Positions 1-6,497 of a DNA stretch of 13,137 nt are shown here, piece by piece. The notes beneath the pieces were generated by a model that saw only the letters and a list, made by a program, of their open reading frames with translations, did not search any database and had not been told where the DNA came from. Source of the stretch: Chloroflexota bacterium (GTDB lineage: Bacteria > Chloroflexota > Anaerolineae > Anaerolineales > UBA4823); NCBI GenBank assembly GCA_021849525.1, contig JAJZSS010000010.1:1-13137 (forward strand). The letters are read 5' to 3'. The stretch's first letter is position 1. The number at the start of each line of letters is the position of its first letter. The position numbers and the translations under genes are program-made.

Positions 1-485
1 GGGATATTACCGACCACCCCCCGCACCGGATAACCATGATCGGGGCTGATCGGCTCTCCATCAAAATGGGTCGCCAGCAAAAAGTTGTCACCCAGAGCAA
101 CCTCGAGGGGAATGTTCGTTGTAAAACCGTATTCAGCGTGCTGCAGTACGAACCTGGCGGCAGGTTTAAGCCTGATCAGCCCCAGGTCCACAAGCGAACG
201 CAGGCTGACGCCTTCCCACTCAGTATCAAACTTGCTCCAGCGCGTGACGCAATGAATATCCATCTTGAGCTTCTGGCAGGGCAGCTGCTGAAATTCATCC
301 CAGGTCCAGCGGATTTCCTGTTCCACTTCCCCCCACAGCCGGAAATCCCAGGTCGCCGGGTTAAAACGCGGCACCGGCCCATAATGCAAAACGGGGAAGC
401 GCTGGGTTAAAGATTGCCCAGGCGGGAGCCGCCCTTCCTGTTGGAATCGATCCTGATCTTCACGTCGACGAAAGAAATTATCCAC
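1..485 (-). CDS. Sulfite oxidase-like molybdopterin oxidoreductase, C-terminus cut by window edge
   Basis: Reading the minus strand from a GTG at 485 gives 161 residues with no stop, running off the window edge. The protein opens VDNFFRRRED, then LPPGQSLTQRFPVLHYGPVP and an HCVTRW motif with Cys79. This matches the YuiH-like branch of the sulfite oxidase family, where that cysteine is the protein ligand of molybdenum in the molybdopterin cofactor; the later EYGFTTNIPLE and DGEPISPDHGYPVR segments fit the same fold. The substrate is unknown for this branch. No signal peptide is seen, so it is probably cytoplasmic. GTG at 485 is chosen because GGAGG lies about 9 bases upstream and the resulting N-terminus looks like the family; an in-frame ATG at 503 would add six residues without a comparable ribosome binding site. 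It lies 101 bases downstream of the UPF0173 hydrolase gene on the same strand and has its own candidate promoter. Confidence 0.88.
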   Translation of the reverse strand, partial: MDNFFRRREDQDRFQQEGRLPPGQSLTQRFPVLHYGPVPRFNPATWDFRLWGEVEQEIRWTWDEFQQLPCQKLKMDIHCVTRWSKFDTEWEGVSLRSLVDLGLIRLKPAARFVLQHAEYGFTTNIPLEVALGDNFLLATHFDGEPISPDHGYPVRGVVGNI

Positions 486-535
486 AATAACTGACCTCCA
501 CATCACGCCTGATTATATCAGACTGCATAACTCCA

Positions 536-565
536 AATATACCTGCAATATCAGATGGCAGTCAA
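536..565 (-). promoter_or_regulatory. Candidate sigma70-type promoter for the sulfite oxidase-like gene
   Basis: On the minus strand, TTGACT (565-560) is followed after 18 bases by TATATT (541-536). Each hexamer matches five of six consensus bases. The predicted transcription start is near 529, giving a leader of about 44 bases before the GTG at 485. A short CCCT/AGGG inverted repeat just upstream is too small to call a terminator. Confidence 0.45.
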
Positions 566-586
566 CCCTCCCTCGCTAGGGCTGCA

Positions 587-1273
587 TCAGCTCAACTGAA
601 AGCTTTCGCCGGGCTGCAAAACATGCGCCTGCGCCTGGGTTTCTGCCTGAACTCGCTGCGCCCAGGCCTGCGGGTCCTGAGCAATCAAACCCCAGGTGTT
701 GTAATGAATGGGGATAACATGCCGGGGTTGGAGCAGCCTTACCGCCCGCAGGGCATCGTCGGGACCCATGGTGTAGTTATCTCCGATAGGCAAAAGAGCC
801 AGGTCAACACCTTCTTCTCCAATCAGGCGCATATCTCCAAATAAACCGGTATCGCCTGCCATGTAGATCTTTTTCCCCTCCAGGGTGGTCAGCAAGAATC
901 CCGCAGGGTTGCCCCCATACGAGCCATCTGGGAGACCTGAGCCGTGCAGGGCCAGGGTGAGTTTGAGATACCCGAAGGGATGCTTAAAGCCGCCTCCCAG
1001 GTGCTGCCCATGAGTTTTGATCCCCTTATTCCGCAGCCACACAGCAATCTCATTTACGGTGATCACCAGCGCGCCGGTACGTTTTGCGATCGCCAGTGTA
1101 TCGCCAATATGATCGCCGTGCCCGTGGCTGACCAGGATATAGTCTGCCCGGAGCTTTTCCAGAGCAATATTGGCGGCAGGGTTATCGTGAATATATGGAT
1201 CCACTAACAGGTGATACCCGCTGGTTTCAATTCCGAGGGCTGAATGCCCATACCAGGTGATTTGAGTATTCAT
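587..1273 (-). CDS. UPF0173 family metal-dependent hydrolase (metallo-beta-lactamase fold)
   Basis: The 228-residue product is full length for the UPF0173 (YtkL-like) family. It starts MNTQITWYGHSALGI, as is typical for the family, and carries the metal-binding signature HGHGDH at residues 50-55 (His50, His52, Asp54, His55). Further candidate ligands are His110 in LALHG, Asp141 in MAGDTG and His190 in IPIHYNT. These indicate a two-metal hydrolase centre. The physiological substrate of the family is not known; phosphoester or lactone-type substrates are possible. No signal peptide or membrane segment is present, so it should be cytosolic. GGGAGA lies 7 bases before the ATG. The gene precedes the molybdopterin oxidoreductase on the same strand but is separated from it by 101 bases containing a candidate promoter, so the two may be independent. 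Confidence 0.92.
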   Translation of the reverse strand: MNTQITWYGHSALGIETSGYHLLVDPYIHDNPAANIALEKLRADYILVSHGHGDHIGDTLAIAKRTGALVITVNEIAVWLRNKGIKTHGQHLGGGFKHPFGYLKLTLALHGSGLPDGSYGGNPAGFLLTTLEGKKIYMAGDTGLFGDMRLIGEEGVDLALLPIGDNYTMGPDDALRAVRLLQPRHVIPIHYNTWGLIAQDPQAWAQRVQAETQAQAHVLQPGESFQLS

Positions 1274-1331
1274 AGAATTCTCCCAATCTTACATTTCCTT
1301 CAGCAGTTCATTTAAGTTTTGGATTGTGTTA

Positions 1332-1360
1332 AGTATAACCGGGGGTCAACATTTTATCCA
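1332..1360 (-). promoter_or_regulatory. Weak candidate promoter for the UPF0173 hydrolase
   Basis: On the minus strand, TGGATA (1360-1355) and TATACT (1337-1332) are separated by 17 bases, matching four and five of six consensus bases. The predicted leader is about 50 bases. The rest of the 223-base divergent gap (1274-1496) shows no convincing plus-strand promoter for the glycosyltransferase gene. Confidence 0.3.
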
Positions 1361-1496
1361 TTTTCGAGCACCCGGTTGGGAGGCCAGCTCCGCGAGCCAG
1401 TGGTAACGATTTCAAGTAAAATCAGCGTATGCACTGGAAACTATTCCCTGTACCCACTGTCCGGTCGTTCAGCTGCCCGGATTCTCGGAGGGTATA

Positions 1497-2612
1497 ATGA
1501 CCTCCCGTCCCATCCTCTACGATGGCTGGGCGCTGGCCTACCAACCCAATCACCCAGCAGCCATTCATCTGCTGACTATGCTGCACCACCATCCCGAGGA
1601 ACTACCTGCCGGTGTGGCCTTGCCAGCAGATTCCTTTCACATGCTGCCAACGGCAATCACTCCATATCTCCAACCGACCCCCAACTCCCCGCGCCAGCGT
1701 TTAAACTGGGAACAGCGACGGCTTCCAGATCTGGCACGCCGGATTGGCGCAGCCTGCCTGCACCTGACGAGCCCATTCCCTGCCTTGTTGGGCCAGACGC
1801 CGGTTGTCGTGAGTCCATGCGAATACTGGGGTGAGCTCTCGCTGCGTTCATTACCCACCCAACGCGGTTTTATCGCTCATCTGCGCACGGCACTGGGTCA
1901 AGGGGGGCTCAGTCGCGCCCGGGCAATCCTGTGGCCGGAAGATCTGCCTGACTCCAATTTTCCGGCCCCTAAGGTTAGCCTGTCACCGGTTGTGCACCCG
2001 GCTTTCCTGCAAAACAACCTGGACAGTCAGGTTCACCAGCGAGATTTACTGCAGTTGATGGATTTGCCTGAATCCTATGTTCTTTATCACGGCCCAGGAA
2101 CTCGATCAGCCCTGGAAAGCTTGCTGGCTGCCTGGAGTTGGGCCGTCGGGCCGTTGGGAGAAAACAATCCACTCCTGATTCTGGGATTGGATTCGCAAGA
2201 GCAAGCTCTGTGTACACAAATGGCCGAAGAAAGCGATTTACGCTCTTTCCTGCGACCAGTACCTTCCGTATCCATCGAAGATCTGGCGGCATTGTATCGT
2301 GGCTGCAGCGCTGTATTTAACCCAGCACCCTATTCGGCGTGGGGTGGATCGGAGCGGGCCACCTTGGTCTGCCGAAAGCCATTGGTGGCTATGGAATCGC
2401 CTTCACTGGGCGCGCTGGTGGGGAGAGCGGCTTACCTGGTCCAGCCAGAACAGGCTGCCAGCAGCCGCTCCCTGGGGGCAGCACTGGTCACTGTGGTTGT
2501 TGAAGAAAGTGTAAGTGAAGAGTTGGTCAAGGCTGCCCAACAGCGTACGCAAAACTGGCGCGGGGCGTTGTTTGCCGGGCAGCTGGCCGAGGTTTATAAA
2601 ACCTGTACTTAG
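1497..2612 (+). CDS. GT4-like glycosyltransferase with degenerate catalytic motif
   Basis: The 371-residue protein resembles GT-B fold glycosyltransferases of family GT4. The C-terminal half shows the usual order: a strand and helix at LPESYVLYHGPGTRSALESL (residues 190-209), then SIEDLAALYRGCSAVFNPAP (259-278), and ALVGRAAYLV (306-315), matching the nucleotide-sugar half of GT4 enzymes. However, the EX7E motif that normally contacts the donor is not kept: aligning YSAWGGSERAT (279-289) with the usual YEGFGLPVLEA puts Ser and Ala where the two glutamates belong. The donor-phosphate lysine after the glycine loop also appears missing. It may be a divergent enzyme or a non-catalytic relative. 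There is no membrane segment. GGAGG lies 6 bases before the ATG. It converges on the LysM gene with a gap of 7 bases. No partner sugar genes are adjacent, so the acceptor is unknown. Confidence 0.72.
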   Translation: MTSRPILYDGWALAYQPNHPAAIHLLTMLHHHPEELPAGVALPADSFHMLPTAITPYLQPTPNSPRQRLNWEQRRLPDLARRIGAACLHLTSPFPALLGQTPVVVSPCEYWGELSLRSLPTQRGFIAHLRTALGQGGLSRARAILWPEDLPDSNFPAPKVSLSPVVHPAFLQNNLDSQVHQRDLLQLMDLPESYVLYHGPGTRSALESLLAAWSWAVGPLGENNPLLILGLDSQEQALCTQMAEESDLRSFLRPVPSVSIEDLAALYRGCSAVFNPAPYSAWGGSERATLVCRKPLVAMESPSLGALVGRAAYLVQPEQAASSRSLGAALVTVVVEESVSEELVKAAQQRTQNWRGALFAGQLAEVYKTCT

Positions 2613-2619
2613 GTATTTT

Positions 2620-3513
2620 TTATCCGCGCTTGAGGAGCTTACCAGCAAACAAAGCCAGACCCAGACCCGCTAACAAAACCACCCCTCCCAGAATTCCCAG
2701 CAGGGGTGACCGGGATGGCGTGCTTTCCTGAGTTGGTTCTTCAGCCAGAGTTTGAGAGTTGGCCTGGGCGCCAAAATCAACTGCGGTCTCATCACCCGCC
2801 CGCAATGGAAGGGCGTAATTCGATACTGTGGTGGGATTATACCCATCGGGAATGGCTACCGTGATGTTGTAGTCGCCTTCAGGGACTTCACTAAAGCAAG
2901 ACGGATCACTGCCTGCCACTGTTTGGGCTGTCAGCGAGACGGTTCCGGATCGGTTACTGACACTGATCTGCCCATCAGGGATCACCGGCTCTTCTTCCTG
3001 GCGGATGGCATCGCCATTCAGATCATTAAAAAGTAAGACACACAGATTACCGCTCCCCGGCCTGGGGGTAGGTGTGGGCAGCACTGCCGTCGCCGTTGGG
3101 CTGGGCCCGGGTGTAAAGGTCACTTCTGGTGGGCCTGCCAGTCCAATGACCAGTTCCTGACCCAGCAGGATGGTATCGCTGCTGAGATTATTCAGCCCAC
3201 GGATTTGATCCACCGACACCCCAGTGATCAAAGAAATGCTGATCAAAGTGTCGTTTGGGCCAACAATCCAGATAATCCGACCATCGGGTCCAGGCGTAGG
3301 GGTAAAAATCGCAGCCTGGTGGGGTGGAGCCGCTTGCACAGATTGCTGCACATTGAATATATCATTTCCGGCTCCCAGGGAAACGGCAACCAGGACCATG
3401 CAAACCAGGGTTTTTGATAAAGATGTCTTTTGAATCATAGCAAGGCTGATTATACTGGAAGAAAAGAACCCGGATAAGGGCAATCCGCAGTCTATCAGGT
3501 CAGAGGTATTCAT
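2620..3513 (-). CDS. Exported, membrane-anchored LysM / SdrD_B-like cell-surface protein
   Basis: The 297-residue product has a signal-like stretch (about residues 27-62, SKTLVCMVLVAVSLGAG), a LysM-like domain (about 80-124, with NDTLISIS and the end GQELVIG), a Thr/Pro-rich linker (131-155), an SdrD_B-like beta domain (about 156-249, LFNDLNGDAIRQEEEP then FSEVPEGDYNITV), and a C-terminal membrane helix (about 270-291) followed by KLLKRG. LysM binds glycan chains such as peptidoglycan, so it is likely an envelope protein exposed outside the membrane. Cys158 and Cys206 bracket the beta domain and could form a disulfide. Start choice is uncertain: Met1 at 3513 has AGGAGG but only one base away, while Met26 at 3438 gives a cleaner signal peptide with a basic N-terminus and leaves room for a promoter. 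The function beyond surface attachment is unknown. Confidence 0.85.
   Translation of the reverse strand: MNTSDLIDCGLPLSGFFSSSIISLAMIQKTSLSKTLVCMVLVAVSLGAGNDIFNVQQSVQAAPPHQAAIFTPTPGPDGRIIWIVGPNDTLISISLITGVSVDQIRGLNNLSSDTILLGQELVIGLAGPPEVTFTPGPSPTATAVLPTPTPRPGSGNLCVLLFNDLNGDAIRQEEEPVIPDGQISVSNRSGTVSLTAQTVAGSDPSCFSEVPEGDYNITVAIPDGYNPTTVSNYALPLRAGDETAVDFGAQANSQTLAEEPTQESTPSRSPLLGILGGVVLLAGLGLALFAGKLLKRG
3449..3456. promoter_or_regulatory. Possible symmetric -10 element serving both divergent genes
   Basis: The bases ATTATACT read TATAAT on the minus strand (3454-3449) and TATACT on the plus strand (3451-3456), so one site could act as a -10 box in both directions. The -35 matches are poor (minus TTATCC with 17-base spacing, plus TTGAAT with 15). 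Minus transcription from here would start about 4 bases before Met26 of the LysM gene, giving a nearly leaderless message; plus transcription would lead into the DHH gene. Confidence 0.25.
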
Positions 3514-3547
3514 TCCTCCTAAAGCTCAGACTGGAGTATCCACAATC

Positions 3548-4585
3548 ATGATTCCCCTAAAACCTACTCCCAATAATCCCATCGATGCCGACCACTTGCA
3601 GCGGCTGAGGAAAGCCGCCGGAATTGGCCCTGTCCTGATCGTCACTCACGACACGCCCGATCCTGACGCGTTGGCTTCCGGCAAGGCACTAAGTACTGTG
3701 CTGGAAACCGCCTGGAAAATTCCCTGCGCGTTACGTTATACTGGCATGATCGCCCGAGCTGAAAACCGGGCCATGCTGGAAAAATTAACCCCTGAGTGGC
3801 GACCAATTGAAAATCTGAACAACCTGGAGGGATTTTCAGCCCTGGCACTGGTCGACACGCAGCCTGGCGCGGGTAATAATGCCTTGCCCTCTTATATCGA
3901 CCCCCAGATCGTGATCGACCACCACCTTCCGGTGCAGCCGAGAGTCGAGCGGGCGCTCTATGCGGATGTACGCCCGGAGGCAGGCGCCACGGTCAGCCTG
4001 GTCTACCAGTATCTGGAATATGCTGCTATCCTTCCAGAACCGATCCTGGCTACGGCGATGTTTTATGGGTTACAAGCCGATACCCGCGGGCTGGCTCGCG
4101 GTGCCTCGTCGATAGACGAAGTCGTCTATTTAAATTTACTGAGCCTGATCGACCGCCAGCAATTGATCGATGTGGAATTAGCCGGCTTATCCCGTGATTA
4201 CTTCCGCGCCTTTCAGCTTGGCTTGCAGGCCGCGCGGGTTTACCAGCATTCTGTATTTTCCTATTTGGGGATCACCACCCAACCAGATCTCCCGGCTGAG
4301 ATGGCCGATGTATTGATCCGTCTGGAAAACATCACAGCGGCCATGTGTGTCGGCTTGCATGGCAATACATTACAGCTTTCGATGCGCACTGATCCGGCGG
4401 GCGGGGATGCGGGGCAACTAATCCAACGCGTGGTCGCCGGAATAGGAAAAGCGGGGGGTCATGGCATGGTTGCGGGAGGTCAAGTCCCACTGAAGGATCG
4501 CAAGCTGGACGAACTGGTGTATCTCATCCAGCAACGGTTCCTGGAGATTATGCAGGATCATGGACCTGGAGAAGCTTTAGTTTAA
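3548..4585 (+). CDS. DHH/DHHA1 family phosphoesterase, NrnA-like
   Basis: The 345-residue protein has the two-domain layout of the DHH superfamily. The N-terminal catalytic domain shows motif I THDTPDPDALASG (residues 33-45; His34, Asp38, Asp40), motif II LVDTQPG (Asp103), motif III VIDHHLP (Asp124, His125, His126) and motif IV LQADTRG (Asp178). These residues bind the catalytic manganese ions. The C-terminal DHHA1 domain ends with the substrate-binding loop GKAGGHGMVAGG (300-311). Relatives such as NrnA degrade short oligoribonucleotides or cyclic dinucleotide products and dephosphorylate pAp; which activity applies cannot be told from sequence alone. It is predicted soluble and cytosolic. 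A GGAG lies 11 bases before the ATG, a rather long spacing. It is divergent from the LysM gene and converges on the MFS gene with only 4 bases between stop codons. Confidence 0.9.
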   Translation: MIPLKPTPNNPIDADHLQRLRKAAGIGPVLIVTHDTPDPDALASGKALSTVLETAWKIPCALRYTGMIARAENRAMLEKLTPEWRPIENLNNLEGFSALALVDTQPGAGNNALPSYIDPQIVIDHHLPVQPRVERALYADVRPEAGATVSLVYQYLEYAAILPEPILATAMFYGLQADTRGLARGASSIDEVVYLNLLSLIDRQQLIDVELAGLSRDYFRAFQLGLQAARVYQHSVFSYLGITTQPDLPAEMADVLIRLENITAAMCVGLHGNTLQLSMRTDPAGGDAGQLIQRVVAGIGKAGGHGMVAGGQVPLKDRKLDELVYLIQQRFLEIMQDHGPGEALV

Positions 4586-4589
4586 GGCG

Positions 4590-5777
4590 CTAGAGATGGG
4601 AGATATGGCGTTTAAGGCGGGAAAAGATTCCCAAAGCCAGGCTGTTAAACAGCACGCTTACCAACCCGCAAGCGAGGATTCCTGGCAACACGCCACTGGC
4701 CTCACCCCAGCGAAATAACGGTAGAGCGATCAATGCTCCGAGCGCCCTTCCAAGCGCGGTCGCCGAGACATTCGTCGCCAGCAGGGTCGCCCGCGCCGCA
4801 GGCAGGATTTCGGACATCAGCGGGATCAGGCTGACCAGGGTAAATTCAAACGAAATATAAAATAAGAACAGCCCGACCGCAGCGCCCACCGTACTCCGCC
4901 CCAGCCAGGCCAGAGCCAGCGCTGCCAGGCTGTTGATTACCAGGCCAATCGTCACTGCCCGCGTTTTGCCAATGCGATCCACAAACATCGCCACCAGAAC
5001 CTCACCGCCCAGCTCTGAAAAGCCAATCACGGCGGCAATATAACCCAGGCTCGCCAGGCGCAAGTTGAAAGCCTCTTCCATCCAGACGCCAAACACCAGG
5101 TTCACGACTTCATTCGCCAGGCTGAATGACATTCCCCCGGCCATAGCCAATAACGCAACAGGATTGGTCAAGACAGTTTTTAAGCTGCCCAATATGCCAA
5201 TCCGCTCCAGGTTGCCCGTCTGCCCCCGCGGCACCAGCACAGCGATGCCAATGATTGCCAGGATGCCCAGCCCAAACAACACAGTGAACGGCGCGCTCCA
5301 TCCTCGCTGCGAAATCAGACCACCAACCAGCGGTACGCCGAAGATAAAACTAAGCGACCAGCCAATCTCGGTGATCGCTAAAACCAATCCACGCCGCTCA
5401 TAGGGGATCCGGTCACCCAGATAAGCCTGCATCGAAGACAAATAAACAAAGTTACCTGACAGGGTCAGGATCAACGCCAGGACAAAGGTCGTATAAGACG
5501 GGTACAATGCCACCAGCCCACACCCGGCGGCAAACATGATCAATCCCATCAACATACCCGTCCGGCGTCCCCGGCTTTCGGCGTACGAAGCCAGCAGCGG
5601 ACCCATACTCCCCGCTGCCGAACGGACACTCAGGGCATAGGCGACCGATTGGAGATCCACACCTATTCCCCGTGCAAAGGCTGGTAAAAAGGGATAAACC
5701 ATCCGGGTCACAGTATTAAGCGCGATCCGGATTACGGTGAATACAATCACCTGAATTGTCTGGCGTTTTGGAGACAT
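4590..5777 (-). CDS. Major facilitator superfamily transporter
   Basis: The 395-residue hydrophobic protein has about twelve predicted membrane helices and the length usual for MFS carriers. The motif A-like loop between helices 2 and 3 is ASYAESRGRRTGMLMG (about residues 63-78), and a second loop DRIPYERRG follows helix 4; a related DRIGKTRA loop sits in the second half. The fold resembles drug or small-metabolite exporters, but the substrate cannot be deduced. The ATG at 5777 comes one base after the TAA of the CcmC-like gene, so the two are almost certainly co-transcribed and translationally coupled. hutU lies upstream on the same strand; if all three are one operon, transport of histidine or a catabolite is possible, but this is inference only. 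The stop is 4 bases from the stop of the convergent DHH gene. Confidence 0.9.
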   Translation of the reverse strand: MSPKRQTIQVIVFTVIRIALNTVTRMVYPFLPAFARGIGVDLQSVAYALSVRSAAGSMGPLLASYAESRGRRTGMLMGLIMFAAGCGLVALYPSYTTFVLALILTLSGNFVYLSSMQAYLGDRIPYERRGLVLAITEIGWSLSFIFGVPLVGGLISQRGWSAPFTVLFGLGILAIIGIAVLVPRGQTGNLERIGILGSLKTVLTNPVALLAMAGGMSFSLANEVVNLVFGVWMEEAFNLRLASLGYIAAVIGFSELGGEVLVAMFVDRIGKTRAVTIGLVINSLAALALAWLGRSTVGAAVGLFLFYISFEFTLVSLIPLMSEILPAARATLLATNVSATALGRALGALIALPLFRWGEASGVLPGILACGLVSVLFNSLALGIFSRLKRHISHL

Positions 5778-5778
5778 G

Positions 5779-6402
5779 TTATCTGGTTTCCAGCGCCCTT
5801 TGCTCCCAACAGCGCCACGAGCGCGCGACCTGCCAGGCTGCCATTAATGTCAGAGCCACCAGGCAGATGAAATAAATTTGAATATTCAAGGATTCTGAAG
5901 TCAATATGGGGGAAGGGGGATGTAAGACCTGATCTGTGGATTGTAAAACAAATACAAGGACTCCAAAAAAGATAAGATTGGCCAGCGAGGTCCAGGTCGG
6001 GCGCCGGATCAGGCTCAGTCCGATTTGTAAAAGCAATCCGGTGATGGAAAAGATCACCGCCATGCGCCAGCGCGGCTCGCTCAAAAACAAGCCATTCCAA
6101 TTGGTCTGCATGGCCCACAAGGAGATCGGCAGATAGGTGACCCAAAAGAAAAGGCCCGTCTTCCCCAGAGCATGCGACCAGGCATGCCAGGTATTGAGAC
6201 GGGTCAGGAGTCCCACCAGGCCACTCCCCGCAGCGGCTGCCAGCGCAATCAGGGCAGCCCACACCCAGGCGCCATGCAGGTAAACTAACCTGACATTGGA
6301 GCCCAACGATTTTTCAGCCGGTCCAAAGCTGGCAAACAGGGCAATTCCCAGTATCGTAAAACTCAACCAGAGAAGCGGTGAGCTCCACTGCTTACATTTC
6401 AT
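5779..6402 (-). CDS. Six-helix membrane protein, probably a divergent CcmC-like haem-handling protein
   Basis: The 207-residue product has six predicted membrane helices (about 7-26, 37-66, 77-98, 111-132, 138-153, 172-193), the same number as CcmC, which presents haem for cytochrome c maturation. RLVYLHGAWVW (38-48) resembles the CcmC segment with its first haem-ligand histidine, here His43. A second histidine, His161 in QVLHPPSP after helix 5, sits where CcmC has its second ligand. Between them, TGLFFWVTYLPISLWAM and NWNGLFLSEPR line up with the CcmC region holding the tryptophan-rich WWD motif, but the motif itself is largely lost. The assignment is therefore tentative: it may bind haem without CcmC function, or be an unrelated membrane protein. 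GAGGT lies 6 bases before the ATG. It is coupled to the MFS gene downstream. No other cytochrome c maturation gene is nearby. Confidence 0.5.
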   Translation of the reverse strand: MKCKQWSSPLLWLSFTILGIALFASFGPAEKSLGSNVRLVYLHGAWVWAALIALAAAAGSGLVGLLTRLNTWHAWSHALGKTGLFFWVTYLPISLWAMQTNWNGLFLSEPRWRMAVIFSITGLLLQIGLSLIRRPTWTSLANLIFFGVLVFVLQSTDQVLHPPSPILTSESLNIQIYFICLVALTLMAAWQVARSWRCWEQRALETR

Positions 6403-6428
6403 ATATACCTCATGGGTGAACTCGCGAG

Positions 6429-6497
6429 CTAATTAAGTCTGGGCTAGTTTAGTCTGGGCTATTTAAGTATCCGCAGTTCGCGCATAGCCTATTTAAG
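6429..6497 (-). repeat. Degenerate 15-bp tandem repeat at the 3' end of hutU carrying repeated in-frame stops
   Basis: Read on the minus strand, the last codons of hutU (CTTAAATAG) recur 30 bases later exactly, then as CTAAACTAG and CTTAATTAG at 15-base steps, with CCCAGA between the last three. The TAG triplets lie at 6491-6489, 6461-6459, 6446-6444 and 6431-6429, all in the hutU frame. The array fills most of the 86-base gap between hutU and the CcmC-like gene. Confidence 0.7.

Noticed and set aside
36..410. Plus-strand open frame of 124 codons
   Set aside because: It lies opposite the sulfite oxidase-like gene, whose minus-strand translation has clear family motifs including HCVTRW; the plus frame has none.
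1491..1498. TATAAT inside the glycosyltransferase ribosome binding region
   Set aside because: It overlaps the ATG itself and has no suitable -35; transcription from it would start inside the gene.
1319..1834. Plus-strand open frame of 171 codons overlapping the glycosyltransferase start
   Set aside because: The overlapped part is out of frame with the recognisable glycosyltransferase, and the upstream part shows no domain or ribosome binding site.
2598..2625. Possible terminator after the glycosyltransferase: ACCT, loop GTACTT, AGGT, then a run of T
   Set aside because: The stem is only 4 bp and overlaps the stop codon, so it is too weak to call.
5747..6262. Minus-strand open frame of 171 codons
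   Set aside because: It is an alternate frame across the CcmC-like gene; its translation is proline- and charge-scrambled with no membrane pattern, while the called frame has six helices and a good ribosome binding site.
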